Notes: a model not told the origin generated them from the letters alone. Shown: positions 53,690-63,191, counted from the first letter of the stretch. The stretch: 64,000 nucleotides of DNA from Loigolactobacillus binensis (GCF_005405165.1 NZ_BJDN01000007.1:39332-103331); one strand, 5' to 3'. Numbers and translations: made by a program.

Positions 53690-54656
53690 TGCAATGTGGC
53701 AACAATATCCCGAGCTTGCCCCGGAATTAAAAGCTACACTGACTTTAATGGAACAAAATATAAAAACTCATGATCCCAAGGTATCTGCGGCGATCATCGA
53801 CATGATCCATTCCGGTGGCAAATTACTTCGCCCCGCTTATTGCTTATTATTTTCCCGCTTTCATGAAACCGAACGGAAGAAAATGATTGCGTTGGCGGCA
53901 GCCGTAGAAACGCTGCACACTGCGACTTTGATCCACGATGACATTGTGGATGACTCTGATCTTCGCCGCAACCAACCAACGATTCAGGCGCGGTTTGGTA
54001 AGGATACTGCTGTGTACGCAGGTGATTACCTCTTCGTTGTCTGCTTCAAACTACTGTCCCACTACACCAGTGGTTTACGGAGTATTCGTGCCAACACTCG
54101 GAGCATGGAGAAGATCCTCAACGGGGAAATCCGCCAAATGAACATGCGCTATAATTTAGCAATGCGCGTCGAGGATTACATCCTGCAGATCAAAGGTAAA
54201 ACGGCACAACTTTTTGCTACGGCCTGCTTTATTGGTGCCTACGAAAGTGGCAACAGTCAATTATTCGCGCGCCAATGCGAAAAAATCGGCACGGCGATTG
54301 GCACAGCCTTTCAAGTTGTTGATGACATCCTTGACTACGCCCAAACTAGCCAAGTTTTAGGTAAGCCCGTTTTGGAAGACGTGCGCCAAGGTGTCTATTC
54401 AGCACCGTTGATTTTTGCGTTGCAACAACCAACGCCAGAATTACTGACTTTGTTGAAAAAGCGTTCCGCCATGACTGACGCTGACTGTGAACGTGTGCGT
54501 CAACTGGTGATTGCTGCAGGCGGTGTCACTACCGCACAGGAGTTAGCGGCCAAATATACCGATGAAGCCTTAAAAGCGATCGGTAAGTTACCTGCTGGCG
54601 AGGCCCGTGATGACCTGCAGCGGTTGACCAAGCAATTATTGACCCGTGAATACTAA
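53676..54656 (+). CDS. dmkB: Polyprenyl diphosphate synthase
   Basis: Makes the prenyl tail for the DmkA reaction. 326 aa; first Asp-rich motif LIHDDIVDDSDLRRNQPT, second FQVVDDILDYAQTS, as in long-chain trans-prenyltransferases. ATG 7 nt after AAAGGAG, inside eetB. The grouping with dmkA, ndh2, eetA and eetB points to a dedicated demethylmenaquinone. Confidence 0.93.
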   Translation: MTKINAMWQQYPELAPELKATLTLMEQNIKTHDPKVSAAIIDMIHSGGKLLRPAYCLLFSRFHETERKKMIALAAAVETLHTATLIHDDIVDDSDLRRNQPTIQARFGKDTAVYAGDYLFVVCFKLLSHYTSGLRSIRANTRSMEKILNGEIRQMNMRYNLAMRVEDYILQIKGKTAQLFATACFIGAYESGNSQLFARQCEKIGTAIGTAFQVVDDILDYAQTSQVLGKPVLEDVRQGVYSAPLIFALQQPTPELLTLLKKRSAMTDADCERVRQLVIAAGGVTTAQELAAKYTDEALKAIGKLPAGEARDDLQRLTKQLLTREY

Positions 54657-54658
54657 TT

Positions 54659-54720
54659 AAAAGGGATCGCGCCATTGAAGTGCTCTGCAAAAGCACCTCA
54701 ATGTTGCGATCCCTTTTTGT
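54659..54720 (+). terminator. eetA-eetB-dmkB terminator
   Basis: AAAGGGATCGC ... GCGATCCCTTT with an inner ATTGAAGTGCT/AGCACcTCAAT stem and T-run. Confidence 0.9.
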
Positions 54721-54762
54721 TTTTCTAAACTGACCCACTAAAACATGTAGCCTAAGCGCGCC

Positions 54763-55872
54763 CTATTCCCAACTAAATTTAAAATCAATTTGATATTGAT
54801 CCCGAACGGCGATCAGTGATGTCCGCACTGCTGGATTTAATGGCACACCATGTTGAGAACGTTCCAAGAAAGCTAAGTATTCTTTTTCACCACCAGTATA
54901 AATGCGTGCTTGACCTTGCGCTTTTTTTGAGGCACGCAACGCCCGCAAAATATTCCCAGCCGTTTTTTCAAAAGCAGCCACCTCCGTGAAAGCATTGATG
55001 TCGATTGCCATGAAGAAATGGCCTAAATGATAAGGTTGCTTCTTGCCGCTGGCATCAAGACCACTTAATTGATGCAAGAACCGCCCCCCTTGTAACGCGG
55101 CGGAAAGCACTTCAACCACTGTAGCATAATCATAGCCTTTATAACCGGCCAAATCTTCGCCAATGCCGCCAAGTGGTGCTAATGCGCAGGTTCCAGCCAC
55201 TAACCCCTTTAAAGCAACATTCGGATCCGTGACCCCAGCTCCATGCGAATCGATCACCCAACCATAAGGCATGGTTTTATTGATCCGCGCATAATGTTCA
55301 ATTTTACCGCGTTGGGTAATCGAAGTCGCCGCATCGATCATAAAGGGAAAAGCCTCATCAGTTGGGAAACCGATGGTCAACGGATTAGTCCCTAACATAT
55401 TCTCGACCCCAAAAGTCGGTGCAATTGATGGTCGCGCATTAGTACCAGTGATCCCGATCATCCCATTTTTAGCGGCCATGATCGGATAGTAACCGGCGAT
55501 CCCATAATGCGTTGAATTACGGACGGCTACCATGCCCATACCGTATGCTTTGGCTTTATCAATCGCCAGCTGCATGGCGCGCACACCGATCACATGGCCC
55601 ATCCCATCGCCGCCGTCCAGTACCGCGGTAGTTTTAGTTTCCCGTATAACTTCGATCTGTGTATTAACATTTTGAATGCCGGCTTCGATACGATCAATAT
55701 AAATTGGTTTAAAGCGACCTACCCCATGCGAATCGATCCCCCGTTTATCCGATTCGATCAGTACTTGCGCACAAATTTGGGCATCTGCAGTGGGCACTCC
55801 CACCGCTTCAAACCCTAAGATCATAAATTGCTGTAACTTCGTAAATGTTTCGTACTGGATATCTTGTGTCAT
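54763..55872 (-). CDS. Ldh2/MDH2-family NAD(P)-dependent dehydrogenase
   Basis: 369-aa 2-hydroxyacid or malate dehydrogenase of the Ldh2 (YlbC/ComC) fold, unrelated to classic Ldh. Conserved KRGIDSHGVGRF, NSTHYGIAGYYPIMA (catalytic His) and DAATSITQRGKIEHYAR. Members act on malate, lactate, ureidoglycolate or sulfolactate, so substrate is open. A perfect cre lies 25 bp upstream of its ATG, so glucose repression is likely. Confidence 0.88.
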   Translation of the reverse strand: MTQDIQYETFTKLQQFMILGFEAVGVPTADAQICAQVLIESDKRGIDSHGVGRFKPIYIDRIEAGIQNVNTQIEVIRETKTTAVLDGGDGMGHVIGVRAMQLAIDKAKAYGMGMVAVRNSTHYGIAGYYPIMAAKNGMIGITGTNARPSIAPTFGVENMLGTNPLTIGFPTDEAFPFMIDAATSITQRGKIEHYARINKTMPYGWVIDSHGAGVTDPNVALKGLVAGTCALAPLGGIGEDLAGYKGYDYATVVEVLSAALQGGRFLHQLSGLDASGKKQPYHLGHFFMAIDINAFTEVAAFEKTAGNILRALRASKKAQGQARIYTGGEKEYLAFLERSQHGVPLNPAVRTSLIAVRDQYQIDFKFSWE

Positions 55873-55896
55873 TGTGTAACTTCCTTTCTCACATAG

Positions 55897-55910
55897 TGTA
55901 AGCGATTACA
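55897..55910. promoter_or_regulatory. cre site (CcpA box)
   Basis: TGTAAGCGATTACA, a symmetric match to TGWAANCGNTNWCA apart from the position after the second N, 25 bp before the Ldh2-family gene. Confidence 0.7.
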
Positions 55911-55975
55911 ATTAACAGAATAGCATATCTCACCTGACGGAACAATTCTAAAACAAAAGCCATCATTATGACCAA

Positions 55976-56012
55976 AATAAAAAGCGCCCTGCTATTATAG
56001 TAAGGCGCTCAT
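55976..56012 (-). terminator. Terminator of the glycosyltransferase at 56.1 kb
   Basis: Minus-strand AGCGCC...GGGCGCT with an inner CTAT/ATAG stem, followed by TTTTTATTTT. Confidence 0.75.
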
Positions 56013-56069
56013 TATGCGTTTAATTTTTGCTCAAGTGACCCTTTAGAGCTACAAATAATGGTGGATATG

Positions 56070-57578
56070 CTATTTTAGCTTTAAAGCCTGTTGCCACAAA
56101 GGCCAGATCCGCGCTTCACCATACTGTTTAACACTATGGTACGCGTTTCGACTGAGTTGGCGCCAACGTTTTTGATTCACTAATGCCTTAGTCATCCCAC
56201 TGGCTAAAGCATTGACGTCACCAGAAGCCACTAAATAACCGTTACTTCCATCGGTGATAATTTCCTTAGGCCCATAATTAATATCGTAGCTGACCACCGG
56301 CACCCCGTGCGCCAACGCCTCAACTAAGGCTAACGATTGACCATCACTTTCAGCCGGATAAACGAATAGCTGTGCCTGATCGTAAGTTTTAGCTAAATCT
56401 TGATGATACGGCACAAAAGTAATTACATTTTTCAAGTTGAGTTGCGTAACTTGTTGTTGTAATTTAGCGATCAAGGTGCCATAGCCGTGAATTTCCAAAG
56501 TCGTGTGTGGTAACCGCTGATGGACTTGACTAAACGCTTCGATCAACTGATTTAAGCGCTTCGTCTGATCGATCCGCCCTACAAAAATAATTTTGCCGGC
56601 TGTCCGCTCTGCCGCTGGTACTGGTGCCGCATTTAACGTGGTATCAGCCACCACAGCCGCAGAGATCGCCGTAATTGGCCGAAGTGGCTTATCGCCAAGC
56701 CAGCGCGTTAAATCGGCCGCCTGCTGCTTAGTCGCCGTGATCACGCCATCTAACTTAGCTAAATGGTCGTGTAACGCGTACACATAGGCGCCATTCATAT
56801 TACTGAAAACTTGATCTTGTGGGTCATTAGCATGCGTGGTCGGTAACCAAACAAACTTACGCGCCGCCGTTTGCATATTGATCATTGGCCAGTCAGCCGC
56901 CAAAGGCCGATCAGCAATAAAGGTCCCCGGTGTCCGCCGATTTAATTCATCCAAGAAGAAGCGCATCAATTCATTTTCCGAATTAAACTGCCATTGCTGA
57001 CCCCGATAATTTAGTAAACGAATCGCGGTCATATAATTTTGTTGCTCCTGGTCATGGGTGTAAAAGCGCTCAAACAAACGGCTACCATCTAAATTATAAA
57101 TTAATTCAGTGATCAACTCACCATTTGGCGCAAAAAACTGATCAGCAGCTTTAAACCCCCGGGAATCGTAATAAGTTCGCTGAACAATATTCGTAAACGA
57201 ATCAAAGTAATTGACGTAATATAAATGTCCAACGGTCCCTGGACTAAAATAAACGTCCGCCACCAAATGATCGCCTTCACGAACGTGACTAACATTAGCG
57301 CCAGGATCCACATTATAGGCTGGTGCTAAATTTAGATCTTGAATTTTTAAAACTTGCGGCGTCAGTTGCTCACTACCACGAAAAAAGTCATATAGATTGA
57401 CCATATCCGTGGCTACTAAGCCAAAATGCTGACTATTTTGGTGCAGCAGCGCATCAAAATCGCGGGTGACGATTTTAGCAGCCACACCATGCCTTTTAAA
57501 TAAAGCTAACCGTTTAAATTCGGCGTGTTCAACACCTGAATTTAAGGCCATTAAATACTGATTAACAAAATAAATCAT
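56070..57578 (-). CDS. GT4 glycosyltransferase, TagE-like (copy 1)
   Basis: 502-aa retaining glycosyltransferase resembling poly(glycerol-phosphate) alpha-glucosyltransferase. N-terminal domain GVEHAEFKRLALFKRHGV, middle TYYDSRGFKAADQFF and FFLDELNRRTPGTF, then GT4 motifs IIFVGRIDQTKRLNQLIEAF, FVYPAESDGQSLALVEALAHGVPVVSYDINYGPKEII (by parts). ATG at 57578, 5 nt after AGCAGGT. Paralogue of the gene at 59.1-60.6 kb; a TnpB gene sits between them. Probably decorates teichoic acid or a surface glycan. Confidence 0.85.
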   Translation of the reverse strand: MIYFVNQYLMALNSGVEHAEFKRLALFKRHGVAAKIVTRDFDALLHQNSQHFGLVATDMVNLYDFFRGSEQLTPQVLKIQDLNLAPAYNVDPGANVSHVREGDHLVADVYFSPGTVGHLYYVNYFDSFTNIVQRTYYDSRGFKAADQFFAPNGELITELIYNLDGSRLFERFYTHDQEQQNYMTAIRLLNYRGQQWQFNSENELMRFFLDELNRRTPGTFIADRPLAADWPMINMQTAARKFVWLPTTHANDPQDQVFSNMNGAYVYALHDHLAKLDGVITATKQQAADLTRWLGDKPLRPITAISAAVVADTTLNAAPVPAAERTAGKIIFVGRIDQTKRLNQLIEAFSQVHQRLPHTTLEIHGYGTLIAKLQQQVTQLNLKNVITFVPYHQDLAKTYDQAQLFVYPAESDGQSLALVEALAHGVPVVSYDINYGPKEIITDGSNGYLVASGDVNALASGMTKALVNQKRWRQLSRNAYHSVKQYGEARIWPLWQQALKLK

Positions 57579-57684
57579 TGGCGACCTGCTATGCAAAATA
57601 TAGAGAAATGTAGTCAATCATTACGAATTGCTACATTTAGAAAGATTGCATATTTCCTTTCTTTATTTTACTTGCTGCCGTTAA

Positions 57685-57716
57685 GACGCTGGTATTCCGA
57701 TAGGCCACCAGGGCGT
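57685..57716 (-). other. Possible right-end hairpin / omega-RNA 3' region of the TnpB element
   Basis: About 65 nt after the tnpB stop, minus-strand ACGC-cc-CTGGT ... ACCAG-CGT forms a hairpin. In TnpB elements the 3' end of tnpB and the right end encode the guide (omega) RNA. Exact element end not determined. Confidence 0.35.
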
Positions 57717-57778
57717 AATCACATTGACCAACTAGGACAGCATCAGGGCAAAGCCTGCCCGTTAATTTTTTAATTATT

Positions 57779-58942
57779 TTAGATTAATGCTAATAAATTG
57801 GCCACGGCATTCTCATCGCGTTCAAGGGTGACGCCACAATGATAACAAACATATTCGTGATGCTTGGTTTTATGCGTGGCGTTACCCTGCAAGGTGAGCT
57901 TGTCGTTGCCGGACTTGATATGACCACAGGCCGAGCAACGTTGGGTTGACGGATAATGCTTATCAGCCAGCACCAACTCCTTGCCATACCATTCACACTT
58001 GTAGCGCAATATTTGGCGGAAATAGCCAAACATCGATCGTTGTAGGCCCTTTGAAGCCACATGCGCCATCTGCATTTTTTTAACTGATAGATCCTCAATG
58101 ACGATTTTGTCATAATCAGTCACTAGCTGGGTCGTGAATTTCTGCATAATGTCGTGCTGGATGTTGGTCACCTTGCGATAATCCCGTTGCAACTTGGCTC
58201 TCATTGCCTGGTAATTATTGCTTTTAGTCGCCGTTTTGCCGTTCACGACCCGCTTGCGAGCTAACCGTTTCTGATAGAATTTGATCCGTTGATACAATCT
58301 TTGCAGCCGCTTAGGTAGCGTATTGACCACACCACCTGTGTAGTTCAGATGACCCACATTGACATCAACCGCCGAGCTTTCACCGGTTTTAGGCTTAGCC
58401 GCAACGGTAACTTCAAACGGCAAACTAGCCCAGTATTGGCCATTTTCACGGTAAACACTGACGACCTTGAGCGTGCCGGTTAAATTAACATGCTTGCTAA
58501 GGCGGATGTCATACCAAATTTTAGTCCCACGCGGCTTATCTAAACGTAACTTACCATTGACAAATTTAGCACGATCCGTTTTGAAGCCTTGTCGTGGCGC
58601 ACGCTTGGATTTGAATCTCGGCTTGCCCCAATCAGGCAGGCTTTTATCAAAAAAATTCTGCCACGCTTTGCCTAAATCGGCGATCGCTAACTGCAAGGTT
58701 CGCGCCGACAATTCGTATTGCCAATCAGCTTTAGCGGCCACCAGCTCATTGCGCACCGAATAAGCGCTCGGTCGGGGATTACTATGCTCAATCGTGTGTA
58801 AGTCGTACATGTCGTTCCAAATTGCTAGGCCTTTATTCCAGCAATAACGGCGATAATCGCAGAGACTATCGAGGACTTTCGCCATATGCCGGTTGGGATA
58901 GAGTCTAACCTTTTGCGCCCGCAGCATTCGTTGCACCACCAA
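57779..58942 (-). CDS. tnpB: TnpB RNA-guided nuclease (IS200/IS605 OrfB family)
   Basis: 387 aa. N-terminal helix-turn-helix-like region KVRLYPNRHMAKVLDSL, RuvC I AVDVNVGHLNY (Asp193), RuvC II KIVIEDLSVKKM (Glu283), zinc ribbon RCSACGH/YVCYHCG (Cys336, 339, 366, 369) and RuvC III ERDENAVANLL (Asp376). All catalytic residues are present, so it should cut DNA. No tnpA transposase is adjacent, so it is a solo element needing help to move. Start TTG or one of the following GTG codons. Confidence 0.92.
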   Translation of the reverse strand: MVVQRMLRAQKVRLYPNRHMAKVLDSLCDYRRYCWNKGLAIWNDMYDLHTIEHSNPRPSAYSVRNELVAAKADWQYELSARTLQLAIADLGKAWQNFFDKSLPDWGKPRFKSKRAPRQGFKTDRAKFVNGKLRLDKPRGTKIWYDIRLSKHVNLTGTLKVVSVYRENGQYWASLPFEVTVAAKPKTGESSAVDVNVGHLNYTGGVVNTLPKRLQRLYQRIKFYQKRLARKRVVNGKTATKSNNYQAMRAKLQRDYRKVTNIQHDIMQKFTTQLVTDYDKIVIEDLSVKKMQMAHVASKGLQRSMFGYFRQILRYKCEWYGKELVLADKHYPSTQRCSACGHIKSGNDKLTLQGNATHKTKHHEYVCYHCGVTLERDENAVANLLALI

Positions 58943-59083
58943 TCAAACCAGCGTTGTTTTTTATTTCTTCCTACACACAGCATATCATCAGATTAAATAA
59001 TAGTCATGCTGTTCAGCTTCATATTTACTTTTATGAATAGCGACTTACTTTGCTATTTATTTCTGCTTTATTACATATTTTTT

Positions 59084-60631
59084 CTAATGATTGTTTCCTC
59101 CTTTTTCCGCATAAAAAGTTTCTGCAGCAGTGATCAGTTGCTGCCAACCACGCCAAACTGCGGTTTCAGAATAACGCCGACTATCTTGGTAGGCTTGTTG
59201 ACTATAGGCCTGTAATTTCTGCGGATCACTAAGTAACGTGTAAATTGCCTCAGCTAATGCGGTGACGTCATTGACCGGCACCAATAAACCATCCTGCTGA
59301 TCACGAATGATCGCCTGGGGACCATACTTAATATCGTACGCAACTTGTGGTAATCCGTGCGCCTGCCCCTCCAATAAAGCCAAGGCAAAGCCTTCTGCAC
59401 GGCTAGTCAGCACCGCCAATTGCGCCTGATTATAAACTTGCCCAACATTTTGGGTATAGTCGTGAAATTTAATGTACGCGCCAACGCCTAATTCTTCAAC
59501 GAGTTGGCGCAATTTAGTCCCAGTGTCGCCATTGGCATAACCCCAGAAATCTAACGACACCTGCGGTAACTTGGCGTGCACTTGCTGAATAGCCTTGATC
59601 AACTGATCTTGCTGCTTTTCTTCAGATAAACGCGCCACCATAACTACTTTACCCGGTGTGCGGGTGGCCCAATGTGGATGCGGCGCCTGCAGCACAGCAT
59701 CAGCGACCACCCCAACAGGAATGGTAAAAATTGGCGTTTTTTGTCCGTAGCGCGCACTAAAATCGGCCTTTTGCTGTTCAGTGGCGGTGATCACCCCATC
59801 CCACTGTGCTAAATTATTCAAGGCCAATTCGTAATTGTAATTTAGCGTTGCCTGTAGTGGATCAGTTGGATCATTAACGTGATTACTGTGCAAATGCAAC
59901 ACGCGAAACGGCCGTGTGTGCATGCGTAATGCTGACCAAGCCAGCTCATAAGTTCGATCAATGATAAACACATTTTTACCTGCATCGACGCGATTTAATT
60001 CGTCTAAGAAAAAGCGCATCATTGCTTCTTCACCAGCAAACGACCAATCATGCCCGTGATAATCCACAAAACGGTACAGTGAGTTTTTTAAGTTAGCCTG
60101 CTTATCCTGCATATGAAAAGTCTGATAAACCACTTTCCCCTGAGGATCAAAAACTTGTTCACTGGCAACTTGCCCGTCAGCAGTATAAAACTGCTCCAAG
60201 CCTTTAAATCCCCGGGTATCGTACCAATGTGTCGTCAATAATTTGCCATTTTGATCAAAGTACTGCACATTATTCAAGCGGGGATCGTTGGGCCCGATTG
60301 TATTGACCTGCATCAACAATTGCTGGCCTTGCCAGACCTTGTAATTATGGGTGTCAGCAACCACTTGGTAGTCAGCTGGTAAATTTAAAGCGTCGATGGT
60401 CAAACGCTGCGGTTTAAAGGCAGTTGAATGTTGAATAAAATCAAATAAATTGATTTGATCAGCTTCAGGAATACCCGCATCCTTTAAAGTTTCGTGTAAA
60501 GTCAATGAAAAAAAGCGGGTGACGATTTTAGCGGGAACCTTGTGATCTTTAAATAAAGCTAGCCGTTTCATTTCCGCATGTTCGATCCCCGATTTTTTCG
60601 GGTTAATACTTGTATTCACAAAATAAAACAT
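59084..60631 (-). CDS. GT4 glycosyltransferase, TagE-like (copy 2)
   Basis: 515 aa, same architecture as the copy at 56.1 kb: GIEHAEMKRLALFKDHKV, HWYDTRGFKGLEQFYTADG, FFLDELNRVDAGKN, VVMVARLSEEKQQDQLIKAI and LTSRAEGFALALLEGQAHGLPQV (by parts) with the EX7E motif. ATG at 60631 after AAGGAG. The pair was probably adjacent and co-transcribed before the TnpB element arrived. Heterodimeric GtfA-GtfB-like action is possible. Confidence 0.85.
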   Translation of the reverse strand: MFYFVNTSINPKKSGIEHAEMKRLALFKDHKVPAKIVTRFFSLTLHETLKDAGIPEADQINLFDFIQHSTAFKPQRLTIDALNLPADYQVVADTHNYKVWQGQQLLMQVNTIGPNDPRLNNVQYFDQNGKLLTTHWYDTRGFKGLEQFYTADGQVASEQVFDPQGKVVYQTFHMQDKQANLKNSLYRFVDYHGHDWSFAGEEAMMRFFLDELNRVDAGKNVFIIDRTYELAWSALRMHTRPFRVLHLHSNHVNDPTDPLQATLNYNYELALNNLAQWDGVITATEQQKADFSARYGQKTPIFTIPVGVVADAVLQAPHPHWATRTPGKVVMVARLSEEKQQDQLIKAIQQVHAKLPQVSLDFWGYANGDTGTKLRQLVEELGVGAYIKFHDYTQNVGQVYNQAQLAVLTSRAEGFALALLEGQAHGLPQVAYDIKYGPQAIIRDQQDGLLVPVNDVTALAEAIYTLLSDPQKLQAYSQQAYQDSRRYSETAVWRGWQQLITAAETFYAEKGGNNH

Positions 60632-60703
60632 GATTGCGCCAGCTCCTTCACCATAAATTTTTTTAAAAGACACTCTCTAGTATACCAAACTCACTTCAGC
60701 TTA

Positions 60704-60745
60704 TAAAAAAAGTGGCCCAGCTGACTGCAAGCCCGCTGCCCCACT
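60704..60745 (-). terminator. DUF1002 gene terminator
   Basis: Minus-strand AGTGG-gg-CAGC ... GCTG-gg-CCACT, then a T-run. Confidence 0.8.
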
Positions 60746-60753
60746 AATTAATT

Positions 60754-61782
60754 TTAGCCAAAAATACCTTGCCAAACGCCTTTGACCCAGTTAACAAATC
60801 GCTGCCACCAACCACTATTTTGGGCGTTTTTTAAAGCCCCGCCAACCTTATTCAAGGCTGAACCGATACTACTTTTAGCCTTATCCAGTTGATTCATGGT
60901 TGACTTATCCAAAACACCTGAAGTTGTTTGATACTTACCAGCCAAGTTGACCAATTGTTTGATGTTAGTTTGACTGATTTTACCTGATAAATTATTATCT
61001 TTGATCGCGTTATTGACAATTGTTGTGATCTGGGTGGTATTAGCAGTTTTACCTTGATTCTTCAAATCGGCCAATTGTTGCTTAATATCAGTTAAAGCAT
61101 TGGCTAATTGTAATTTGATTTTCTTGGCATCCGCAGTATTCTCAGAACTACTTTGATCCGGATTGTCCTGTTCGTTTTGCTTAACGGCGTCCTGGGCCAC
61201 TGAGTTAGTCGTTTCCAGCTCTTCTTGTCCCAGTGCCGCTCGATCAGGATCAATTGTCTCACCGTTAGTTTCAAAGGCTTTATACACGCCAGTCAAAGCA
61301 CTTTCGCCGGTTACTGGTTTAACGCTGGCAACTTCAATGGTCGCATCGGTAATACCGGCAGTGATCAAGGGGTTCTTGTATTCATCCGCAGTGATCTGCG
61401 TAATATCTGCCGGTGTATCAATTTTAACCGTGATCCCATGGCCACTGGACTCACGCGTGACCAAAACAGAGGAGATCATAACACTAGTATCACCGGAACC
61501 AGAACCTAAATATTTGATCAGATCCTGCCCAGTGACGCTACTAGTGGTCACGTCGTTGCTATTAATATTCATAATGTTCATTGTTTGCTGGATCTGACTT
61601 TGATTCAGCCCGCCACCATAAATAAAAGTCGGCTTTCCCCAGCGTTCATTGACCACACTTTCACTGCTACTGCTACTATAAGTGTCAGCGTGCACCGCCA
61701 CTAACCCGCTACCTAAAAATACGCCAGCTAAAGCAACAACGATCACAACTTGTCGTCTAAATTTCTGCCACCTTAATTTCAT
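60754..61782 (-). CDS. DUF1002 family secreted protein
   Basis: 342 aa. Signal peptide (VVIVVALAGVFLGSGLVAVHA), then the DUF1002 region WGKPTFIYGGGLNQSQIQQT, TGQDLIKYLGSGSGDTSVMISS (by parts) and VKIDTPADITQITADEYKNPLITAGITDA (by parts). The C-terminal third is helical and ends with an amphipathic Trp-rich stretch QRFVNWVKGVWQGIFG. ATG at 61782, 9 nt after AAGGGG. Widespread in Firmicutes; function unknown. Confidence 0.85.
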   Translation of the reverse strand: MKLRWQKFRRQVVIVVALAGVFLGSGLVAVHADTYSSSSSESVVNERWGKPTFIYGGGLNQSQIQQTMNIMNINSNDVTTSSVTGQDLIKYLGSGSGDTSVMISSVLVTRESSGHGITVKIDTPADITQITADEYKNPLITAGITDATIEVASVKPVTGESALTGVYKAFETNGETIDPDRAALGQEELETTNSVAQDAVKQNEQDNPDQSSSENTADAKKIKLQLANALTDIKQQLADLKNQGKTANTTQITTIVNNAIKDNNLSGKISQTNIKQLVNLAGKYQTTSGVLDKSTMNQLDKAKSSIGSALNKVGGALKNAQNSGWWQRFVNWVKGVWQGIFG

Positions 61783-62129
61783 TATTGAAAACCCCTTAAA
61801 TTTTTGACCGTAGCATCTGCGCTGCCCAACGATCATCAGTTTGATGTTAATCTAAGCTAGATCAAAGAAAACAATCATAACGCGAACCGCCTAATTTCCG
61901 GCCACCACATTGACCGCAAAGATAATTTTACGATCCAACCTAGCCCATTCATTTTAGCGAATTTTAACAGTAAAAGCGATTGCTTAGCGCAAACTTAAGC
62001 TTATATTTAGTTTTGCCGCAAAATAATTGCGCCCGTTCCCCACTTCGACGCTAATGTCGTTTATTTCAGCTTTTGCTTCACAGATGAAAATGCTAGAATG
62101 AAAGTATCTTAATAGAAAAAGGTGAGCGT
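61783..62129. other. Divergent spacer before the proline iminopeptidase gene
   Basis: 347 bp. Apart from the iminopeptidase promoter (TTTGCT, 16 bp, extended -10 TGcTAGAAT at 62094-62099) I see nothing recognisable. Confidence 0.5.
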
Positions 62130-63029
62130 ATGAAAAACGGAACCAACATCATTACGTTAGACAACGGTTATCATTTGTGGACCCATACAGATGGTACTGG
62201 TGATATCCAACTTCTAACTCTCCATGGCGGCCCTGGTGGCAATCACGAATATTACGAAAACTTTGCGGAAAAGCTAGCGCCACTTGGTGTACGTGTTTCT
62301 ATGTACGATCAGTTAGGTTCTTGGTACTCTGACCAGCCAGATTTTTCTGATCCCGCTATTCGTGATCAATTCTTAACTTACGATTATTACTTAGATGAAG
62401 TTGAAGAAGTGCGCCAAAAATTAGGCCTAGATCATTTTTATTTGATCGGTCAATCTTGGGGTGGCGCTTTGACTATGCTTTATGCCTTAAAGTACGGTCA
62501 ACATTTAAAGGGCGCGATCATCTCCAGTATGGTCGATAATATTGATGAATATGTGGTCAATATCAACAAAATCCGTGAAACTGCCTTACCTGCTGATGCA
62601 GTTGCCTATATGAAGGATTGCGAAGCACGTAATGACTTAGATAACGAACGCTACCAAAGTTACGTTGATGTTTTAAACGCCGGCTACGTTGATCGCAAAC
62701 AGCCGCCAGCAATTTCCCACTTAGTCAGCACCACGGCAACACCCGTGTACAACGATTTCCAAGGTAACAACGAATTTGTCGTCACTGGGAAATTAAAATC
62801 GTGGGATATTCGTGACCAAATCAAAAATATTAAGGTCCCTACACTGCTCACTTTTGGTGAACACGAAACGATGCCGTTAGCTACGGCAAAACGAATGGCC
62901 CAACAAATTCCTAACGCGCGCTTAGTCACAACACCTAACGGCGGCCATCATCATATGATCGACAATGCACCGGTTTACTTCGATCATTTAAGTCAATTTA
63001 TCAAGGATGTCGAAGCGGGCACTTTTTAA
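62130..63029 (+). CDS. Proline iminopeptidase
   Basis: 299-aa alpha/beta hydrolase that removes N-terminal proline from peptides. Oxyanion-hole LTLHGGPGGNHEYY, nucleophile elbow LIGQSWGGAL (Ser109), acid LTFGEHETMP and catalytic His in PNGGHHHMID. S33 family, pepI/pip type, cytoplasmic in lactobacilli. AAGGTGAGCGT precedes the ATG. Confidence 0.93.
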   Translation: MKNGTNIITLDNGYHLWTHTDGTGDIQLLTLHGGPGGNHEYYENFAEKLAPLGVRVSMYDQLGSWYSDQPDFSDPAIRDQFLTYDYYLDEVEEVRQKLGLDHFYLIGQSWGGALTMLYALKYGQHLKGAIISSMVDNIDEYVVNINKIRETALPADAVAYMKDCEARNDLDNERYQSYVDVLNAGYVDRKQPPAISHLVSTTATPVYNDFQGNNEFVVTGKLKSWDIRDQIKNIKVPTLLTFGEHETMPLATAKRMAQQIPNARLVTTPNGGHHHMIDNAPVYFDHLSQFIKDVEAGTF

Positions 63030-63053
63030 TTAAAAGCCACGTATTTCTGTCAT

Positions 63054-63191
63054 TTACGCAGTAAAAATTACCTTAATCTTGAATAGGAGCCTGTCCGGCT
63101 TGCCGCGCCTTTTGCGGCTTAGCACGGAAGGACATCCGTTATGAAAATTGATTTTTTACGCAGTAAAAATTACCTTAATCTTGAATAGGAG
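63054..63191 (+). repeat. 36-bp direct repeat enclosing a hairpin and a 15-codon reading frame
   Basis: The sequence from TTACGCAGTAAAAATTACCT to TTGAATAGGAG occurs at 63054-63089 and again at 63156-63191, identical over 36 nt. Between them lie TGTCC...GGACA with an inner GCCGC-gccttt-GCGGC hairpin and ATG (63141) of a frame MKIDFLRSKNYLNLE that ends at 63188, 12 nt before the phosphatase gene. The second copy supplies that gene's ribosome site. Confidence 0.75.
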
